This document shows, piece after piece, positions 17,343 through 25,956 of a DNA stretch of 64,000 bases (positions are counted from its first letter, which is position 1; each line of letters starts with the position of its first letter). A program made the translations under genes and the position numbers. A model generated the notes under the pieces. That model was not told where the DNA came from, searched no databases, and worked only from the letters and a program-made list of their open reading frames with translations. Source of the DNA: Flavobacterium galactosidilyticum (lineage in GTDB: Bacteria > Bacteroidota > Bacteroidia > Flavobacteriales > Flavobacteriaceae); the NCBI RefSeq assembly GCF_020911945.1, contig NZ_CP087135.1, forward strand, positions 1,843,501 to 1,907,500. Direction: 5' to 3'.

Positions 17343-19733
17343 CTAATTTCTCAACGGTTTCCCTTTGGTTAACATAAACTGTATTCTTTCTAATGTCTTT
17401 CTCTCTGTACAAAGTGACAAGAAAGCTTCACGTTCAAGATCTAATAAATATTGCTCAGTTACTAATGTTGGTTCCGATAAATCACCACCAGCCATAACAT
17501 AGGCTAGTTTGTTGGCAATTTTTTTATCGTGTTCTGAGATGTATTTTCCAGCTTCCATTTGGTCAGTTCCTACTAAGAACATTCCTAATGCTTGCTTTCC
17601 TAATACTTTTACATCCTTTCTTCTAATTGGTTGTGTGTAACCCGCTTCTGCCATGATTAAAGCATGTTTTTTAGCTTCAGCAATCTGACGGTCTTTGTTC
17701 ACTACAATAATGTCTTTTCCTTGTTGCAAAAGTCCGGTGTCAAAAGCTTCGTAACCTGAAGTAGATACTTTTGCCATAGCGATTGTCAAGAAATATTCTT
17801 GTAAAATATTCAGCTCAACATCGTTTTTATGGAATAAATCTGAGGCTCTTAATGCCAATTCTTTAGAACCACCTCCACCTGGAATTACACCAACTCCAAA
17901 TTCTACTAATCCCATATAGGTTTCAGCCGCAGCAACAACTTTATCAGCATGCAAACTCATTTCGCAACCACCGCCAAAAGTCATTCCGTGTGGCGCCACA
18001 ACAACTGGAATTCCAGAGTAACGCACGCGCATCATTGTGTCCTGGAACATTTTGATGGCCATGTTCAATTCGTCGTATTCTTGTTCTACCGCCATCATGA
18101 ATATCATTCCGATATTGGCACCAACAGAGAAATTCGCTCCTTGATTTCCAATAACTAGTCCTTGATATTCTTTTTCAGATAGATCAATCGCTTTATTGAT
18201 AGCTGCTAAAACATCGCCACCAATAGTATTCATTTTAGATTGGAATTCTAAATTCAAAATTCCGTCTCCTAAATCTTGTATAATTGCACCGCTATTACTC
18301 CAAACTTTTTTGCTTTCGCGAATGTTGTTCAGGATAATAAATGAATCTTGTCCAGGGACTTTTATCTGTGACTTTGTTGGAATATTATAAAAGAAAGTTG
18401 CTCCTTCTTTTATAGTGTAAAAACTATTACTTCCCGAACCAAGCATTTCATTCACCCATGCAGCAGGTTGTAAACCTTCGGCTTTCATGATTTCAATTCC
18501 TTTCTCCACACCAATAGCATCCCAAATTTCGAATGGACCATTTTCCCAACCAAAGCCAGCTTTCATGGCATCATCAATCTTATATAAGTCATCAGAAATT
18601 TCTGGAATTCTGTTTGAAACATAAGCGAACATTCCCGCAAAACTTTTTCTGTAGAATTCTCCTGCTTTGTCTTTTCCTTTAACTAAAACTTTGAAACGAT
18701 CGATAGGTTTATCAATTGTTTTTGTAAGCTCTAATGTTGCAAACGAAGCTCTTTTATTAGCGCGATATTCCAAAGTATCTAAATCCAAAGTAAGAATTTC
18801 TTTTCCTTCTTTTTTATAAAAACCTTGGCCTGTTTTGCTTCCAAACCATTTTTTTTCCATCATTTTATTGACAAAATCTGGAAGTTTAAAAAGTTCATGT
18901 TGCTCATCATTCGGGCAGTTTTCATAGATTCCGTTAGCAACATGTACTAAAGTATCTAGACCAACTACGTCAACTGTGCGGAAAGTAGCCGATTTTGGAC
19001 GACCAATAACTGGACCTGTCAATTTATCAACTTCTTCGATCGTTAATCCCATTTCTTTTACCAAATGAAACAAACTTTGAATACCGAAAATTCCGATTCT
19101 GTTTCCGATAAATGCAGGAGTATCTTTGGCTACGACCGAAGTTTTACCTAGAAATTTCTCTCCATATATAGAAAGGAAATCCAAAACGCCAGTTGCTGTT
19201 TTTGGACCAGGAATGATTTCGAATAATTTTAAGTAACGCGCCGGGTTAAAAAAGTGTGTTCCGCAGAAGTGTTGTTGGAAATCTTCGCTTCTTCCTTCGC
19301 TCATAAAATGAATTGGAATTCCAGAAGTATTTGATGTAACCAAAGTTCCCGGCTTGCGGAATTTCTCAATTTGTTCGAATACTAATTTCTTAATATCCAA
19401 GCGCTCTACAACAACTTCTATAATCCAATCTACATGGGCAATTTTAGCCATATCATCGGTTGTATTTCCAGTGGTTATTCTGGAAGCAAATTTCTGACTG
19501 TAAATAGGAGAGGGTTTCGATTTTAATGAATTGGCTAAATGCTCATTCACTATTCTGTTTCTAACAATTTTACTTTCTAGAGTAAGCCCTTTTTTAGTTT
19601 CGGCTTCAGTAAGTTCTCGAGGAATGATATCCAAAAGTAGAACTTCAACCCCAATGTTTGCAAAATGACAAGCAATCCCTGAGCCCATAATTCCGGATCC
19701 AATTACTGCGACTTTTTTAATGGTGCGTTTCAT
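17343..19733 (-). CDS. fadN: 3-hydroxyacyl-CoA dehydrogenase / enoyl-CoA hydratase, FadN type
   Basis: This 796-residue bifunctional enzyme of beta-oxidation puts the dehydrogenase first: NAD site VAVIGSGIMGSGIACHFANIG at residue 8, then HFFNPARYLKLFEIIPG. The crotonase part is C-terminal (about 480-700: GLVIGNQGANFSVGANIG and MTFGGGCEMSLHADKVVAA). This order matches B. subtilis FadN rather than E. coli FadB, where the hydratase is first. It hydrates enoyl-CoA and oxidises the 3-hydroxyacyl-CoA. It follows marR by 49 bp and precedes fadA, forming the core of the operon. Confidence 0.93.
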   Translation of the reverse strand: MKRTIKKVAVIGSGIMGSGIACHFANIGVEVLLLDIIPRELTEAETKKGLTLESKIVRNRIVNEHLANSLKSKPSPIYSQKFASRITTGNTTDDMAKIAHVDWIIEVVVERLDIKKLVFEQIEKFRKPGTLVTSNTSGIPIHFMSEGRSEDFQQHFCGTHFFNPARYLKLFEIIPGPKTATGVLDFLSIYGEKFLGKTSVVAKDTPAFIGNRIGIFGIQSLFHLVKEMGLTIEEVDKLTGPVIGRPKSATFRTVDVVGLDTLVHVANGIYENCPNDEQHELFKLPDFVNKMMEKKWFGSKTGQGFYKKEGKEILTLDLDTLEYRANKRASFATLELTKTIDKPIDRFKVLVKGKDKAGEFYRKSFAGMFAYVSNRIPEISDDLYKIDDAMKAGFGWENGPFEIWDAIGVEKGIEIMKAEGLQPAAWVNEMLGSGSNSFYTIKEGATFFYNIPTKSQIKVPGQDSFIILNNIRESKKVWSNSGAIIQDLGDGILNLEFQSKMNTIGGDVLAAINKAIDLSEKEYQGLVIGNQGANFSVGANIGMIFMMAVEQEYDELNMAIKMFQDTMMRVRYSGIPVVVAPHGMTFGGGCEMSLHADKVVAAAETYMGLVEFGVGVIPGGGGSKELALRASDLFHKNDVELNILQEYFLTIAMAKVSTSGYEAFDTGLLQQGKDIIVVNKDRQIAEAKKHALIMAEAGYTQPIRRKDVKVLGKQALGMFLVGTDQMEAGKYISEHDKKIANKLAYVMAGGDLSEPTLVTEQYLLDLEREAFLSLCTERKTLERIQFMLTKGKPLRN

Positions 19734-19782
19734 ATATAAGTACTATTTGTTTTTTATTGTGATAGGTTTTGTTCTGTATTTT

Positions 19783-20253
19783 TTAGTTTGAGACTTTTTG
19801 ATTTTCATCATCGTCAGTCAAATTAAAAATGTTTTTATCTTGTATTAAATCGTTAATTGTTTCAGCTACTTCTATAAAATGCTGCAATTTCTCAGCTGAA
19901 ATATTATCTTTTACACTTTCGTTAAATCTTAAAACGGTGTTTTTTGATAATTCTCTTTTTTCTTTGCCAAATTCAGTTAGGTAAATCAAAACACCACGTC
20001 CATCCTCAGGATTTTTCTTTCGGATAATTAATCCTTTTTCTTCCATAGACTTTAAGGTTCTGGTCAAACTTGTCGCTTCCATTCCCATTTTTGGTCCTAA
20101 AGAAGTTGAAGGAGTCCCCTTATCCTTATCAATGCTTAATAGGGCAAATCCAGTTGCCATAGTCGCTCCGTATTTAGAAGCTTCTTCATTATACATTCTG
20201 GAAACGGCTTGCCACGTTGCTCGTAAAATATAATCTATCGTTTTGTCTTTCAT
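19783..20253 (-). CDS. MarR-family regulator of the fatty-acid degradation operon
   Basis: I place the start at 20253 (MKDKTIDYILRATWQAVSRMYNEE), giving 156 residues; a longer reading to 20313 would run through the promoter. The winged helix spans about 30-110: TSTSLGPKMGMEATSLTRTLKSMEEKGLIIRKKNPEDGRGVLIYLTEFGKE, the typical MarR recognition helix and wing. Such regulators usually bind an acyl-CoA or other small ligand and leave DNA. It is the first gene of the marR-fadN-fadA-fadE unit. A TATGC/GCATA palindrome lies upstream of its own -7 box, and a near copy lies before the divergent FMN oxidoreductase, so it probably controls both. Confidence 0.88.
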   Translation of the reverse strand: MKDKTIDYILRATWQAVSRMYNEEASKYGATMATGFALLSIDKDKGTPSTSLGPKMGMEATSLTRTLKSMEEKGLIIRKKNPEDGRGVLIYLTEFGKEKRELSKNTVLRFNESVKDNISAEKLQHFIEVAETINDLIQDKNIFNLTDDDENQKVSN

Positions 20254-20271
20254 ATGTAACAGTATCGATTT

Positions 20272-20279
20272 CAAATATA
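20272..20279 (-). promoter_or_regulatory. Predicted -7 box of the marR-fad operon
   Basis: On the minus strand this reads TATATTTG, a full match to the Bacteroidota TAnnTTTG element. It sits 18 bp upstream of the marR start codon and 12 bp downstream of the operator palindrome. Confidence 0.65.
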
Positions 20280-20291
20280 ATAAAAAAATAC

Positions 20292-20303
20292 TATGCACGC
20301 ATA
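20292..20303. promoter_or_regulatory. Predicted MarR operator TATGCACGCATA
   Basis: Half-sites TATGC and GCATA are separated by two bases, 38 bp upstream of marR. A near copy is at 22546-22557 before the FMN oxidoreductase, at almost the same distance from its -7 box. Binding by this MarR protein is inferred. Confidence 0.6.
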
Positions 20304-20346
20304 ATATATTCAATTATTTTTTTGTTATAAAGTAATAAATATAAAA

Positions 20347-20371
20347 AAACTCCTCTAAATTAGAGGAGTTT
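20347..20371 (-). terminator. Terminator of fadD
   Basis: The sequence forms a near-perfect inverted repeat CTCCTCTAA/TTAGAGGAG followed on the minus strand by a run of seven T. It lies downstream of the fadD stop and upstream of the marR promoter, so fadD is a separate transcription unit from marR-fadNAE. Confidence 0.85.
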
Positions 20372-20442
20372 TGTACTGAAAAAGAGCGAATTAAGTTTTT
20401 TTGTAGAACTATTCGATATTTTTCTCGACTAATTCTCTGCGT

Positions 20443-22218
20443 TTAACCATATATTTTTTGAAATAATGATTTGTATTTATCCATAATAGGTTTTCTTCTT
20501 AATTTTAGTGTTGGAGTCATTTCTCCTCCTTCAATCGACCAAACATCTGGTGTAAGTTCAAAACGTTTAATTTGTTCCCAATGTCCAAATTTTTCGTTAT
20601 AAAGATTGATTTCTTCTTGTATTCGTGCAATTACTTTTTCATTACAAATAATTTCTTCATTCGTTTTACCAATATTTATTTTATGAATGTTTGCCCATTC
20701 TTTGACAAAATCGAAACTAGGTTGTATGAATGCAGCTGGCATTTTCTGTCCGTCACCAATGACCATTATTTGATCAATGAAACGAGATTGTTTCATTGTG
20801 TTTTCAAGAATCTGAGGAGCAATATATTTTCCGCCAGATGTTTTGAACATTTCCTTCTTACGATCAGTGATTTTCAAGAACCCATCGCTATCTATTTCGC
20901 CAATATCACCCGTGTGAAAATAACCGTCGATTACTACTTCGCTGGTTAATTTTTCATCTTTGTAATATCCCATCATAACGTTAGGTCCTTTACAAAGTAT
21001 TTCTCCGTCTTCAGCAATTTTTACTTGCACATTATCAATTACTTTCCCAACTGTTCCTACTCTGAACCCTTTATTTCGCATATCATTTACGGAAATTACA
21101 GGAGATGTTTCGGTTAAACCGTATCCTTCCATAACTGGAATCTCAGCTGCTGCAAAAATTCGAGCTAAACGAGGTTGCAAAGCGGCACTTCCAGAAACCA
21201 TTAAGTCTAAGTTTCCACCTAGTCCTTCTTTCCATTTACTGAAAATTAGTTTGCGAGCAATTTTAAGTTGGAATTCATACCAACCGCCATTTGCACCATA
21301 CGGTTGGTACTTCAGACCTAAATCAATAGCCCAAAAGAAAAGGCTCTTTTTTATTCCTGTTAATTCCGCTCCTTTTGCATATATTTTATCATATACTTTT
21401 TCCAATAATCTAGGAACCGCGGTCATGACATTCGGTTTTACTTCCTTAAGGTTATCACTGATTTTATCAATCGCTTCGCCAAAATATACAGATACACCAT
21501 AATATTGGTATAAATATAAAATCATTCTTTCGAAAATATGACAAATAGGAAGGAAGCTTAGAGCTCGACTTGCTCCTGGGGCAAATGGGATTCTAGGAGC
21601 GCTGTTTATTACGTCAGAAACAATGTTGTCATGCGATAGCATTACGCCTTTAGGTTTGCCTGTTGTACCTGACGTGTATATAATTGTTGCAAGATCTTGT
21701 GCGCTAACACTATCTTTAACAGTTTCCACTTCTTGTTGATTACTTTGGTCTTCACCAAGAGTTAGTAGTTCATTCCAGTTTTTGCAACCTGCAATAGTGT
21801 TAAATGAATACACTTCTTTTAAATGAGGAACTTTATCCTTTATAAGCTTCACTTTTCTCAATACCTCTTCATCCGAAACGAAACAATACTGCGCCTCTGA
21901 ATGATTTAAAATATATTCATAATCATCCTCAGAAATGGTTGGGTAAATAGGAACTGTTTGAGCAGCTATTTGCAAAACGCCAATATCCATAATATGCCAT
22001 TCTGTTCTATTATTGGTGGAAATTATAGCAATTTTGTCATTTTTTTGAATCCCCATTCGCAGCAAAGCTCTAGAGATAGTATTGGCTTTAGCTATATATT
22101 CTGCTGTAGAAGTTTTCTCCCAAACACCGTTCTGTTTTGTTACCAAAGCATCTGAAATATTTGAATATTTCTCTTGCTGGTAGTACGGAAAATCAAAAAG
22201 TCTAGTTACTGAAATCAT
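20443..22218 (-). CDS. fadD: Long-chain fatty acid-CoA ligase
   Basis: This AMP-forming acyl-CoA synthetase has 591 residues. The ATP loop is TIIYTSGTTGKPKGVMLSHDN (about 178-198). Motifs VMEGYGLTETSPVISVN and GYFHTGDIGEIDSDGFLKITDRKKEMFKTSGGKYIAP follow, the last holding the C-terminal hinge. It activates imported fatty acids for the beta-oxidation enzymes encoded downstream. It belongs to the long FAA1/ACSL-like branch common in Bacteroidota. The terminator separates it from marR. Confidence 0.93.
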   Translation of the reverse strand: MISVTRLFDFPYYQQEKYSNISDALVTKQNGVWEKTSTAEYIAKANTISRALLRMGIQKNDKIAIISTNNRTEWHIMDIGVLQIAAQTVPIYPTISEDDYEYILNHSEAQYCFVSDEEVLRKVKLIKDKVPHLKEVYSFNTIAGCKNWNELLTLGEDQSNQQEVETVKDSVSAQDLATIIYTSGTTGKPKGVMLSHDNIVSDVINSAPRIPFAPGASRALSFLPICHIFERMILYLYQYYGVSVYFGEAIDKISDNLKEVKPNVMTAVPRLLEKVYDKIYAKGAELTGIKKSLFFWAIDLGLKYQPYGANGGWYEFQLKIARKLIFSKWKEGLGGNLDLMVSGSAALQPRLARIFAAAEIPVMEGYGLTETSPVISVNDMRNKGFRVGTVGKVIDNVQVKIAEDGEILCKGPNVMMGYYKDEKLTSEVVIDGYFHTGDIGEIDSDGFLKITDRKKEMFKTSGGKYIAPQILENTMKQSRFIDQIMVIGDGQKMPAAFIQPSFDFVKEWANIHKINIGKTNEEIICNEKVIARIQEEINLYNEKFGHWEQIKRFELTPDVWSIEGGEMTPTLKLRRKPIMDKYKSLFQKIYG

Positions 22219-22545
22219 TATAAAAAGATTGAATTTTAATGCAAATTAATTAAAATTTAAGAATATTGATTACTTTTTTAAATTTATATACTAATTTAAA
22301 AAACTTCGGGAGCAAGTGTACGAAAACGTTTTCTTTAAAGGCCTTGTAAAGAATTGATTTTGAAATGTTTAATCTGCACTTCGGTTCTTAATTAATAATA
22401 GGTATAATTTTTATTTCATTACTTAAATACTTACATACTAGATTTTATCTATTTTAGTTCCCTTAAACGATACGGCGAATTAAAGACTTTTTTGACCTCA
22501 TTTAGCTTACTTAATGTCATTATATTGGTTTTGATTTGTATTTAG

Positions 22546-22557
22546 TAGGCGTGCATA
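22546..22557. promoter_or_regulatory. Predicted MarR operator TAGGCGTGCATA
   Basis: It matches the marR operator (read on the other strand as TATGCGTGCATA) at 11 of 12 positions. The similarity continues into the following GTAT-TTT. It ends 11 bp before the TATATTTG box of the oxidoreductase, so bound protein would cover the promoter spacer. Confidence 0.6.
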
Positions 22558-22568
22558 GTATATTTAGT

Positions 22569-22576
22569 TATATTTG
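22569..22576 (+). promoter_or_regulatory. Predicted -7 box of the FMN oxidoreductase gene
   Basis: TATATTTG matches TAnnTTTG and lies 21 bp before the start codon. No TTG occurs at the usual spacing; the operator occupies the expected -20 to -33 region. Confidence 0.6.
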
Positions 22577-22597
22577 TTTTAATTAAAATTTGAACAA

Positions 22598-23548
22598 ATG
22601 ATTAAGCCTACTTTAACAACTCTTTTGAAAATTAACAGACCGCTAATAATGGCGCCAATGTTTTTAGTATCGAATACTAAAATGGTAATTGAAGGTATGA
22701 AAGCCGGTGTTGCGGGCTGTATTCCAGCTTTAAATTATCGAACATTAGAGGAATTACGAGCATCAATTGTTGAACTTAAAGGTGCAAAAGTTCCTGGTGG
22801 TAGTTTTGGTTATAATTTAATTGTAAATAAATCTAATATCAAATACAAAGATCAATTGGCTGTTCTGTGTGAGGAAAAAGTCGATTTTATAATTACTTCT
22901 TTGGGTTCTCCGGAAGAAACGATTAGGATGGCGCATAAAGTAGGAATCAAAGTTTTTTGTGATGTGACTGATTTGTCCTTTGCTAAAAAAGTTGAAAGTT
23001 TAGGCGCTGATGCACTTATAGCTGTTAATAATTTAGCGGGAGGACATAGAGGTAATCTTGGACCAGAAGAGTTAATCAGGGAGTTAGATTCAAAAACTAC
23101 ATTACCTGTAATATCTGCAGGAGGTGTTAGTACGAAACAGGATTTAGATAAAATGCTAAGTTATGGCGCAGTAGGAGTTTCTGTGGGTAGTCCATTTATA
23201 GCTTCAGTTGAGTCTGGCGTTTCTGAGGAATATAAACGAGCTTGCGTTGATTATGGCGCAAAAGATATTGTGCTTACTGAGAAAATATCTGGAACACCTT
23301 GTACTGTAATAAATACTCCTTATGTTCAAAAAGTAGGAACACAACAATCGTGGATTGAAAGAACTTTAAGTAAAAATAAAACTTTAAAAAAATGGGTCAA
23401 AATGATTCGTTATGTACTAGGATCGAATGCTGTCACAAAAGCGGCTACTGAAGTAACTTACAAAACAGTTTGGGTGGCTGGGCCAACGATTGAGAATACT
23501 AAAGCAATACTTCCAGTTTCTGTAATAGTTGATTCACTTGTAGTGTAG
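22598..23548 (+). CDS. Nitronate monooxygenase / FabK-like FMN oxidoreductase
   Basis: This 316-residue TIM-barrel FMN protein has N-terminal MIKPTLTTLLKINRPLIMAPM, the phosphate-binding SAGGVSTKQDLDKMLSYGAVGVSVGSPF at about 170-200, and NNLAGGHRGNLGPEEL with the histidine/glycine loop of the family. Members oxidise alkyl nitronates or, as FabK, reduce enoyl-ACP; sequence alone does not separate these here. Its promoter carries nearly the same operator as the marR-fad operon, so a role in fatty-acid or acyl-CoA chemistry is plausible. The tail (after 250) is basic and lacks a known motif. Confidence 0.85.
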   Translation: MIKPTLTTLLKINRPLIMAPMFLVSNTKMVIEGMKAGVAGCIPALNYRTLEELRASIVELKGAKVPGGSFGYNLIVNKSNIKYKDQLAVLCEEKVDFIITSLGSPEETIRMAHKVGIKVFCDVTDLSFAKKVESLGADALIAVNNLAGGHRGNLGPEELIRELDSKTTLPVISAGGVSTKQDLDKMLSYGAVGVSVGSPFIASVESGVSEEYKRACVDYGAKDIVLTEKISGTPCTVINTPYVQKVGTQQSWIERTLSKNKTLKKWVKMIRYVLGSNAVTKAATEVTYKTVWVAGPTIENTKAILPVSVIVDSLVV

Positions 23549-23728
23549 TTTTTTAAAATATTTCTCTTTAATGTTATTTTGCTGATCTGATGTGTATTGT
23601 CCTTAAGTAACAATCACATTTCTCCCAAAATTTCTAAATTGAACCCGTTTTCTTGCTCAACAGAAATGGTAATTTATTCTGTTTTGCTAGTATTTTAAAT
23701 TGTTTTAAAAGGACTTTTCTACTTTGTT

Positions 23729-23752
23729 TCTCTCTCTCTCTCTCTCTCTCTC
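23729..23752. repeat. (TC)12 dinucleotide repeat
   Basis: Twelve perfect TC units begin one base beyond the stop codon of the HAD hydrolase gene, so that gene's mRNA would carry a (GA)12 tract just after its stop. It is outside every coding frame seen. Confidence 0.95.
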
Positions 23753-23753
23753 T

Positions 23754-24401
23754 TTAAATTTTAAAATCCAAGATTGTTTCTAATTCTTCATAATTATAAA
23801 ATACGGTAGCACCTTCGTCAAGCAAATCCTGTGCGTTATTTTCATTTGCTAAAGCAAAAACTTTAAAACCACCTGTTACAGCTGCAATTACGCCAGCTAC
23901 GCTATCTTCAATTACAATGCATTCTTCTTTTTCAAATCCCATTTGTTTGCAAGCGTGAAGAAAGATCTCAGGATCAGGCTTCCAACTATTGATGTCATAG
24001 GAACTGAAAATTCTGTTTTCAAATTTCTCTAGCAAGCCCGTTATCGTTAAATTCAAAGTGATTTTTTCTACTGGTCCACTTGATGCTACGCAATAGGGTA
24101 CTGTTAGTTTTTCTATAAATCCTTTAACACCTTTCACAGGTTTTAAATCTGTTTTAAAAGCTTCAAAAGTTTGTTTTCTAAAATCAGTTTCAAAACTATC
24201 TGGTAATTTTTTGTCGGTTAGTTCTTCTATCTTTTCAAAGATTTTCTGTAGACGGCTACCATTAAAGTTTTTGATTGATTCTTCGATTGTCATTTTAAGT
24301 CCAAAAGACGCCGACATGGAAAGCAATACCTGATTTGCGATGGTTTCACTATCTACTAATATTCCATCACAATCAAAAATTATACATTTTACAGTCTTCA
24401 T
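23754..24401 (-). CDS. HAD-superfamily hydrolase (beta-phosphoglucomutase-like)
   Basis: The 215-residue protein has the HAD core: motif I FDCDGILVDSE at about 8-18 (nucleophile D9 or D10), motif II PYCVASSGPVEKI near 105, motif III lysine in SSYDINSWKPDPEIF, and motif IV CIVIEDSVAGVIAA. A helical cap lies between motifs I and II. It is probably a phosphatase or mutase acting on a small phosphorylated metabolite; the substrate is not predictable. It is a single gene with a dinucleotide repeat directly after the stop. Confidence 0.88.
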   Translation of the reverse strand: MKTVKCIIFDCDGILVDSETIANQVLLSMSASFGLKMTIEESIKNFNGSRLQKIFEKIEELTDKKLPDSFETDFRKQTFEAFKTDLKPVKGVKGFIEKLTVPYCVASSGPVEKITLNLTITGLLEKFENRIFSSYDINSWKPDPEIFLHACKQMGFEKEECIVIEDSVAGVIAAVTGGFKVFALANENNAQDLLDEGATVFYNYEELETILDFKI

Positions 24402-24719
24402 TTTTATAACTACGTTTAATTTTTATTGAATTACATTATTTTTCTTATAAATGGTACGCTAAGGAATTCAAAGATAGTGAAAGAAAAAGTGTCAGAGATT
24501 CAAATAATTTAAAACCCAAGCCATAAAATTCTTATAATAACAACATGGGAATTATGTAACTTTCTTTGTATTTAATGAAAGGCGTTATTGTAAAATTTTT
24601 ATAAATTTGAAAAATGTGTGATTTTTCGGAATTGAAAATTGCAGAAAAATAGTAATCCAATTGGTGTAGGATTTTTATTTAAAATATTTTAAATACATAA
24701 CAATTTACCTCCCTTTTAA
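24402..24719. other. Intergenic region before the signalling operon
   Basis: These 318 AT-rich bases are divergent between the HAD gene and the kinase operon. A TAAATTTG box at 24602-24609 could be a -7 element, but no TTG lies at proper spacing. I see nothing else. Confidence 0.4.
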
Positions 24720-25946
24720 ATGATATTGATTGTAGATGATATTCGAGCGAATATAATTGCTTTAAAGAAAACACTAGAGTTGCATAATATAGATGTAGAC
24801 ACTGCAGAATCTGGTGAGGAAGCACTCAAAAAGATCTTGAAAATTGATTATAGTCTAGTTATAATGGATGTTCAAATGCCTGGTCTGGATGGTTTTGAGG
24901 TGGTTAAAATTCTTTCAGGCAATAAAAAGACAAAAGATATTCCCGTTATTTTTTTATCAGCGATTAATATAGAAAAGAAATACATTTTTAAAGGATATGA
25001 AACTGGAGCTGTCGATTATATTACAAAGCCAGTAGATTCTGATTTACTAATTCTAAAAGTAAAAACGTTTATAAAAATTTACGATCAGCAAAACGAATTG
25101 AAGGTAACGAAGGACTTGCTTTCTAAAGAAATAGCAATTCGGACTGAAGCTCAAGATAATTTAGAACTTAAAATTGCGGAGCGAACTAAGGAATTAGTTT
25201 TGAAAAATGAAGAGTTAGAATTTAAAAATCATGAATTACAACAATTTTCATGGGTTGTCTCTCATGATTTAAATGAGCCTATTCGTAAAATTCAAATCTT
25301 TATTGGAATCTTAAAAGACTTATACTTAAAGGACAACCCAAAAGCTACCAGTTATATTGATAGGACTATGAAATCAGCGGAACGTATGCAAACTTTAATT
25401 AGTGATTTGCTTGCTTACTCTAGATTATCATCTAAAGTGGTTTTCGAAAAAACAGATTTGAATTTCGTTTTACAAGAAGTACTTTCTGATTTTGATTACC
25501 AAATTGAAAAGAAAAATGCAATTGTAACAATGACTGACTTACCTGCCATTGATAGTATCCCGAGTCAGCTGCGACAAGTTTTTCAAAACTTGATAGGAAA
25601 CGCTCTTAAGTTTTCTTTGAGTGAAGGCGCTCCTCAAATTAAAATCACTTCCGAATTAATTAAAACGAAAGATTTTGACTCCGAGGCTATCGAGGATGGC
25701 AAATATTGCCGCATCATTATATCGGACAATGGAATTGGTTTTGACGAAATATACTTAGATCGAATATTTGTTATTTTTCAAAGTTTAAACGATCGTTCCG
25801 TATATGAAGGTACAGGAATAGGCTTGGCTATTTCGAAAAAAATAATGGAAAAACACAATGGATTGATTACAGCAAAAAGTAAATTAGGCAAAGGAGCCAG
25901 CTTTATTCTGATTTTGCCATTACAACAAGACATTCAAAATAATTAG
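24720..25946 (+). CDS. Receiver-histidine kinase fusion (REC-HisKA-HATPase)
   Basis: The 408-residue cytoplasmic protein has an N-terminal receiver (MILIVDDIRANIIALKK, phospho-acceptor D in LVIMDVQMPGLDGF, lysine in YITKPVD; about 1-120), a coiled coil, and a kinase core with H181 in SHDLNEPIRKIQIF and ATP-site boxes SDNGIGFDE and GTGIGLAIS. There is no membrane segment. The start is fixed because TAA stands directly before the ATG. It probably takes phosphate from another kinase or couples the receiver state to its own kinase activity. It is the first gene of a five-gene run; the next starts 10 bp later. Confidence 0.92.
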   Translation: MILIVDDIRANIIALKKTLELHNIDVDTAESGEEALKKILKIDYSLVIMDVQMPGLDGFEVVKILSGNKKTKDIPVIFLSAINIEKKYIFKGYETGAVDYITKPVDSDLLILKVKTFIKIYDQQNELKVTKDLLSKEIAIRTEAQDNLELKIAERTKELVLKNEELEFKNHELQQFSWVVSHDLNEPIRKIQIFIGILKDLYLKDNPKATSYIDRTMKSAERMQTLISDLLAYSRLSSKVVFEKTDLNFVLQEVLSDFDYQIEKKNAIVTMTDLPAIDSIPSQLRQVFQNLIGNALKFSLSEGAPQIKITSELIKTKDFDSEAIEDGKYCRIIISDNGIGFDEIYLDRIFVIFQSLNDRSVYEGTGIGLAISKKIMEKHNGLITAKSKLGKGASFILILPLQQDIQNN

Positions 25947-25956
25947 ACTATAATTT

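Larger units (their letters stand above)
22219..22597. other. Divergent intergenic region fadD / FMN oxidoreductase
   Basis: The 379 AT-rich bases hold the promoter and MarR-type operator of the plus-strand gene at their right end. The left two thirds show no open frame, RNA gene or strong hairpin, and no clear TAnnTTTG box for fadD was found. Confidence 0.5.

Noticed and set aside
23729..23752. Phase-variable control of the HAD hydrolase by the TC repeat
   Set aside because: The repeat lies outside the coding frame and downstream of the stop, so slippage cannot switch the protein on or off.
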